Below are positions 62,173 to 64,000 of a stretch of DNA of 64,000 nt, piece after piece. The stretch is from PALSA-693 sp963834725 (lineage in GTDB: Bacteria; Actinomycetota; Acidimicrobiia; Acidimicrobiales; Palsa-688). The notes beneath the pieces are model-generated. The model ran no database searches. It saw nothing but the letters and a program-made list of their open reading frames with translations, and was not told where the DNA came from. Every line of letters starts with the position of its first letter. Positions within the stretch are counted from its first letter, which is position 1. The stretch spans positions 310,001-374,000 of the forward strand of contig CAWICN010000001.1 in the NCBI GenBank assembly GCA_963834725.1. Direction: 5' to 3'. A program made the translations under genes and the position numbers.

Positions 62173-62547
62173 ATGACTAATAATCCACCATCGGCGGCGG
62201 ATCCTCTACAGCCGAACTCGACCCCGAGCCAGCCTGGCCCAACAGGGGGGCCTTCATCCCGTCCGACGGGGCGGACTCGCATATCGGGCACGTGGGTGGG
62301 CGTCATAATCGCCACTTTGATCCTGGTGTTACTGCTGGTATTCATCCTTCAGAACACCAAATCGGTAAAGGTCTCGTACTTCACCGTCAACGGGACAATG
62401 CCCCTCGGGGTGGCTCTGCTCCTCGCCACGATCGGTGGTGTGCTCCTCGCCGGGATCGTGGCCTCACTTCGGATATGGCAACTCCGTCACCGGCTGAACA
62501 AGTCCGGGCAGACTGTCAGCCCGAGGCGTAGCACGCGGTCCGTATGA
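62173..62547 (+). CDS. LapA/DUF1049 membrane protein
   Basis: A 124-residue protein, ATG 62173 with GGAAAGGGG upstream. A disordered N-terminus (about 40 residues rich in Pro/Ser) leads to two membrane helices, TWVGVIIATLILVLLLVFIL and PLGVALLLATIGGVLLAGIV, separated by QNTKSVKVSYFTVNGTM. The F.(L/I)QNT..V.V...G....P.....L.....G..L motif is DUF1049, a LapA-like family. LapA in enterobacteria takes part in lipopolysaccharide assembly control; the actinobacterial role is unknown. Basic C-terminus on the cytosolic side. Confidence 0.85.
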   Translation: MTNNPPSAADPLQPNSTPSQPGPTGGPSSRPTGRTRISGTWVGVIIATLILVLLLVFILQNTKSVKVSYFTVNGTMPLGVALLLATIGGVLLAGIVASLRIWQLRHRLNKSGQTVSPRRSTRSV

Positions 62548-63510
62548 GCAGGTGCCCGTACCAACCGGCGGTGGCGTCTGGCCACGCCCCCATCAGCCGC
62601 GGGCGGGCGTTTCGCAACACGACATCATGACCGGCGACCCCGAAATCCGGTCCCACCACGCCATACGCGCCTGACCGGACCGCCCCGACAGTAACTCAGC
62701 AGTACGCCGATCCGTGTCCCATGTTCGCCCCCTCGAACCCGCCGGCTGGGGAGGGGGCGACCGGCGGGGCGGAGGGTAGCGGAGCACGAAAGGTCGGGGC
62801 GGACGGCTGGCCAAGGTGTCGAGCAGGCTCGCGGTCAGGGGTGGTCCCTATGGGAGAGCCGGTCCGAAGTTCTCGGCGTAGTGGCCGCCAACATCGCCCT
62901 CATCGTCCAGCCGGCGTGGTAGGCGCGTCTCGGTTAAGGATGCGCTGCTTGCGTATGAGAGACGCCGTTGTGCCTGCCCACCAGCACCGATCCGCTTCCG
63001 GTGGCAGCTGATCACTTGCGGCGCAACGTCCCACCCGCTGGCCCGCTGCCAGATCAGCAAAATCGCGCTCGACGAAGTGACATGTCGTTGTCGACGGCAC
63101 GATCTGACAACGGACTGAATTCAGGACGCCCGCGGCGTTCAACTTCCCGGCTCGGACTCTCCGAGCGAGCGTCTATCGCGTCGTTGGTTCACCCGACCGA
63201 GCCCCGAACAGTCCGTCTGCGTGGATCCGATCCACCGTTCCCCAACCATTGTGCCGTCTGAGATGGGCCTAGGAGGCAGAGCTTGACCACCGGGTCATGG
63301 TCGACCTGTTGTGAGTTGGCATCGGGATCGCGCTGTCGACGGGGACGGAGGCAGCCCGCACGAACAGGTGCAGCCGGCACCGGCTACGCCGAGGGGCGAC
63401 TACGCGGGCCGGCGGCACCGGCACCAGGCAGGGACAGCGACGCAGAGATTGTCGGAGATCCCACCCCGATAGAGTTCGCTCCTGGACACCAACCGTCGAT
63501 CGAGGGAGCC
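62548..63510. other. Gene-poor stretch of about 960 bases
   Basis: No convincing gene on either strand; frames are short, arginine-rich and unlike known families. Its right end contains the promoter and the GAGGGAG site of the GAF-domain gene. Confidence 0.45.
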
Positions 63511-64000
63511 ATGGTCAGCGCCGAGCATCGCAGCACCCCCGAAGACCGCACCTCGCACCTCACGGCCAGCTTCTCCGAAACGGCCCGCGCCCTGTTCTCA
63601 GCCGGCAGCGCCGCCGACACCTTGCAGGCGGTGGTGGACCTCGCCGCGGAAACCATCGACGGCTGTGACTTCGCCAGCATCTTCGTCCTTGCCGGCGACC
63701 AGGTCACCACCTCAGCCGGCACCGACCCGGTCGCAGCCGAGGTCGACGTGGCCCAGCACCAGGCCGGTGAAGGCCCCGGACTCGACGCCATCACCCGAGG
63801 CGGAACGGTCTACGTAGGGGACCTGACCGACGATCAGCGCTGGGTCCGCTTCGGAGCCGAGGCGGCGGCCGCAGGGGTACGCAGCGCGCTGGCGATCCGC
63901 CTGTCCGACGATGGCACTCGGGGCGCCGCCCTCTGCCTCTACGCCCGCTACCCCCGGGCGTTCGGGGCCCTCGACCGGGCCAAAGGGGTCATCCTTGCGG
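63511..64000 (+). CDS. GAF-domain protein (C-terminus beyond window)
   Basis: ATG 63511, with GAGGGAG five bases upstream, opens a frame to the right edge. The first 163 residues are a GAF domain: LTASFSETARALFSAGSAAD, TLQAVVDLAAETIDGCDFAS, IFVLAGDQVTTSAGTDPVAA, VAQHQAGEGPGLDAITRGGT, VYVGDLTDDQRWVRFGAEAA, GVRSALAIRLSDDGTRGAAL. Such GAF sensors often carry a C-terminal ANTAR RNA-binding domain, and the sequence ends just where the linker begins (AFGALDRAKGVILA). A signal-sensing antitermination regulator is the likely role. Confidence 0.85.
   Translation, partial: MVSAEHRSTPEDRTSHLTASFSETARALFSAGSAADTLQAVVDLAAETIDGCDFASIFVLAGDQVTTSAGTDPVAAEVDVAQHQAGEGPGLDAITRGGTVYVGDLTDDQRWVRFGAEAAAAGVRSALAIRLSDDGTRGAALCLYARYPRAFGALDRAKGVILA

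Noticed and set aside
1..64000. tRNA, rRNA, CRISPR arrays and riboswitches
   Set aside because: I scanned for tRNA T-loop consensus, long direct repeats with spacers and known riboswitch cores and saw none; faint T-loop-like strings lacked a matching acceptor stem.
1..64000. Reassignment of TAG to an amino acid
   Set aside because: Several intact genes (TetR, ABM-like, secreted propeller protein) terminate at TAG and the replaced residues differ, so decay or error is more likely than a recoded stop.

Overview
The window is GC-rich, with short intergenic gaps, many GTG/TTG starts and actinobacterial-type gene families (AfsR-like cyclase-ATPase regulators, RskA-type anti-sigma factor, DUF4331, GAF proteins, LLM flavin oxidoreductases, RsbW/STAS proteins). 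I read it as a soil- or sediment-type Actinomycetota chromosome, possibly acidimicrobial. No rRNA, tRNA, origin or CRISPR array was seen, so the phylum call rests on gene content alone.

Layout. 1-3079 is a large cyclase/NB-ARC regulator running off the left edge. 3.5-5.6 kb holds an inverted repeat, a SnoaL-like gene, and decayed genes with an IS3 end. 5.6-11.7 kb is the most coherent locus: on the minus strand a cupredoxin remnant, tatA-tatB-tatC, a small Tat-signal protein, a DUF4331 protein and a small partner, with an ECF sigma factor and RskA-type anti-sigma factor divergent on the plus strand. It looks like an accessory Tat translocase with dedicated substrates. 11.7-14.2 kb has two decayed membrane-protein genes and a secreted beta-repeat protein. 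14.7-16.7 kb has an ISAzo13-like fragment abutting a DyP peroxidase that carries an encapsulin-targeting tail. 16.8-25.3 kb is rich in interrupted genes (STAS/HATPase pair, YdjM-like hydrolase, nuclease-like protein, an SF1 helicase with a large N-terminal region) plus an intact unknown 430-residue protein and a secreted propeller-like protein.

26.2-30.3 kb is a catabolic group (LLM flavin oxidoreductase, frameshifted SDR, Rieske oxygenase, SnoaL protein). 30.9-33.7 kb pairs a phosphoesterase/phospholipase C-like enzyme with a coupled membrane protein. 34.6-50.5 kb is ordinary accessory housekeeping: ABM-fold proteins, ABC exporters, a serine hydrolase, TetR and methyltransferases, YdeI-like, alpha/beta hydrolase, ChbG-like deacetylase, DUF1801, DUF4177 and DUF5990. 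It is broken by a second ISAzo13-like fragment that truncates a quinone oxidoreductase.

50.7-53.7 kb is mobile: a nearly complete IS3-family element inserted next to a Tn554-like recombinase/TnpC module. 55.6-60.7 kb carries a repeated divergent module, winged-helix regulator plus Hsp20, in two recognisable copies and one eroded regulator copy, together with an SPFH/stomatin-like protein and conserved small proteins. The right edge opens into a GAF-domain protein.

An unusual number of otherwise recognisable genes are interrupted by frameshifts or in-frame stops. Single-base indels inside conserved genes, including a transposase with intact partners, mean that assembly error cannot be excluded for some of them. 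All family assignments come from reading motifs by eye; no search was run.
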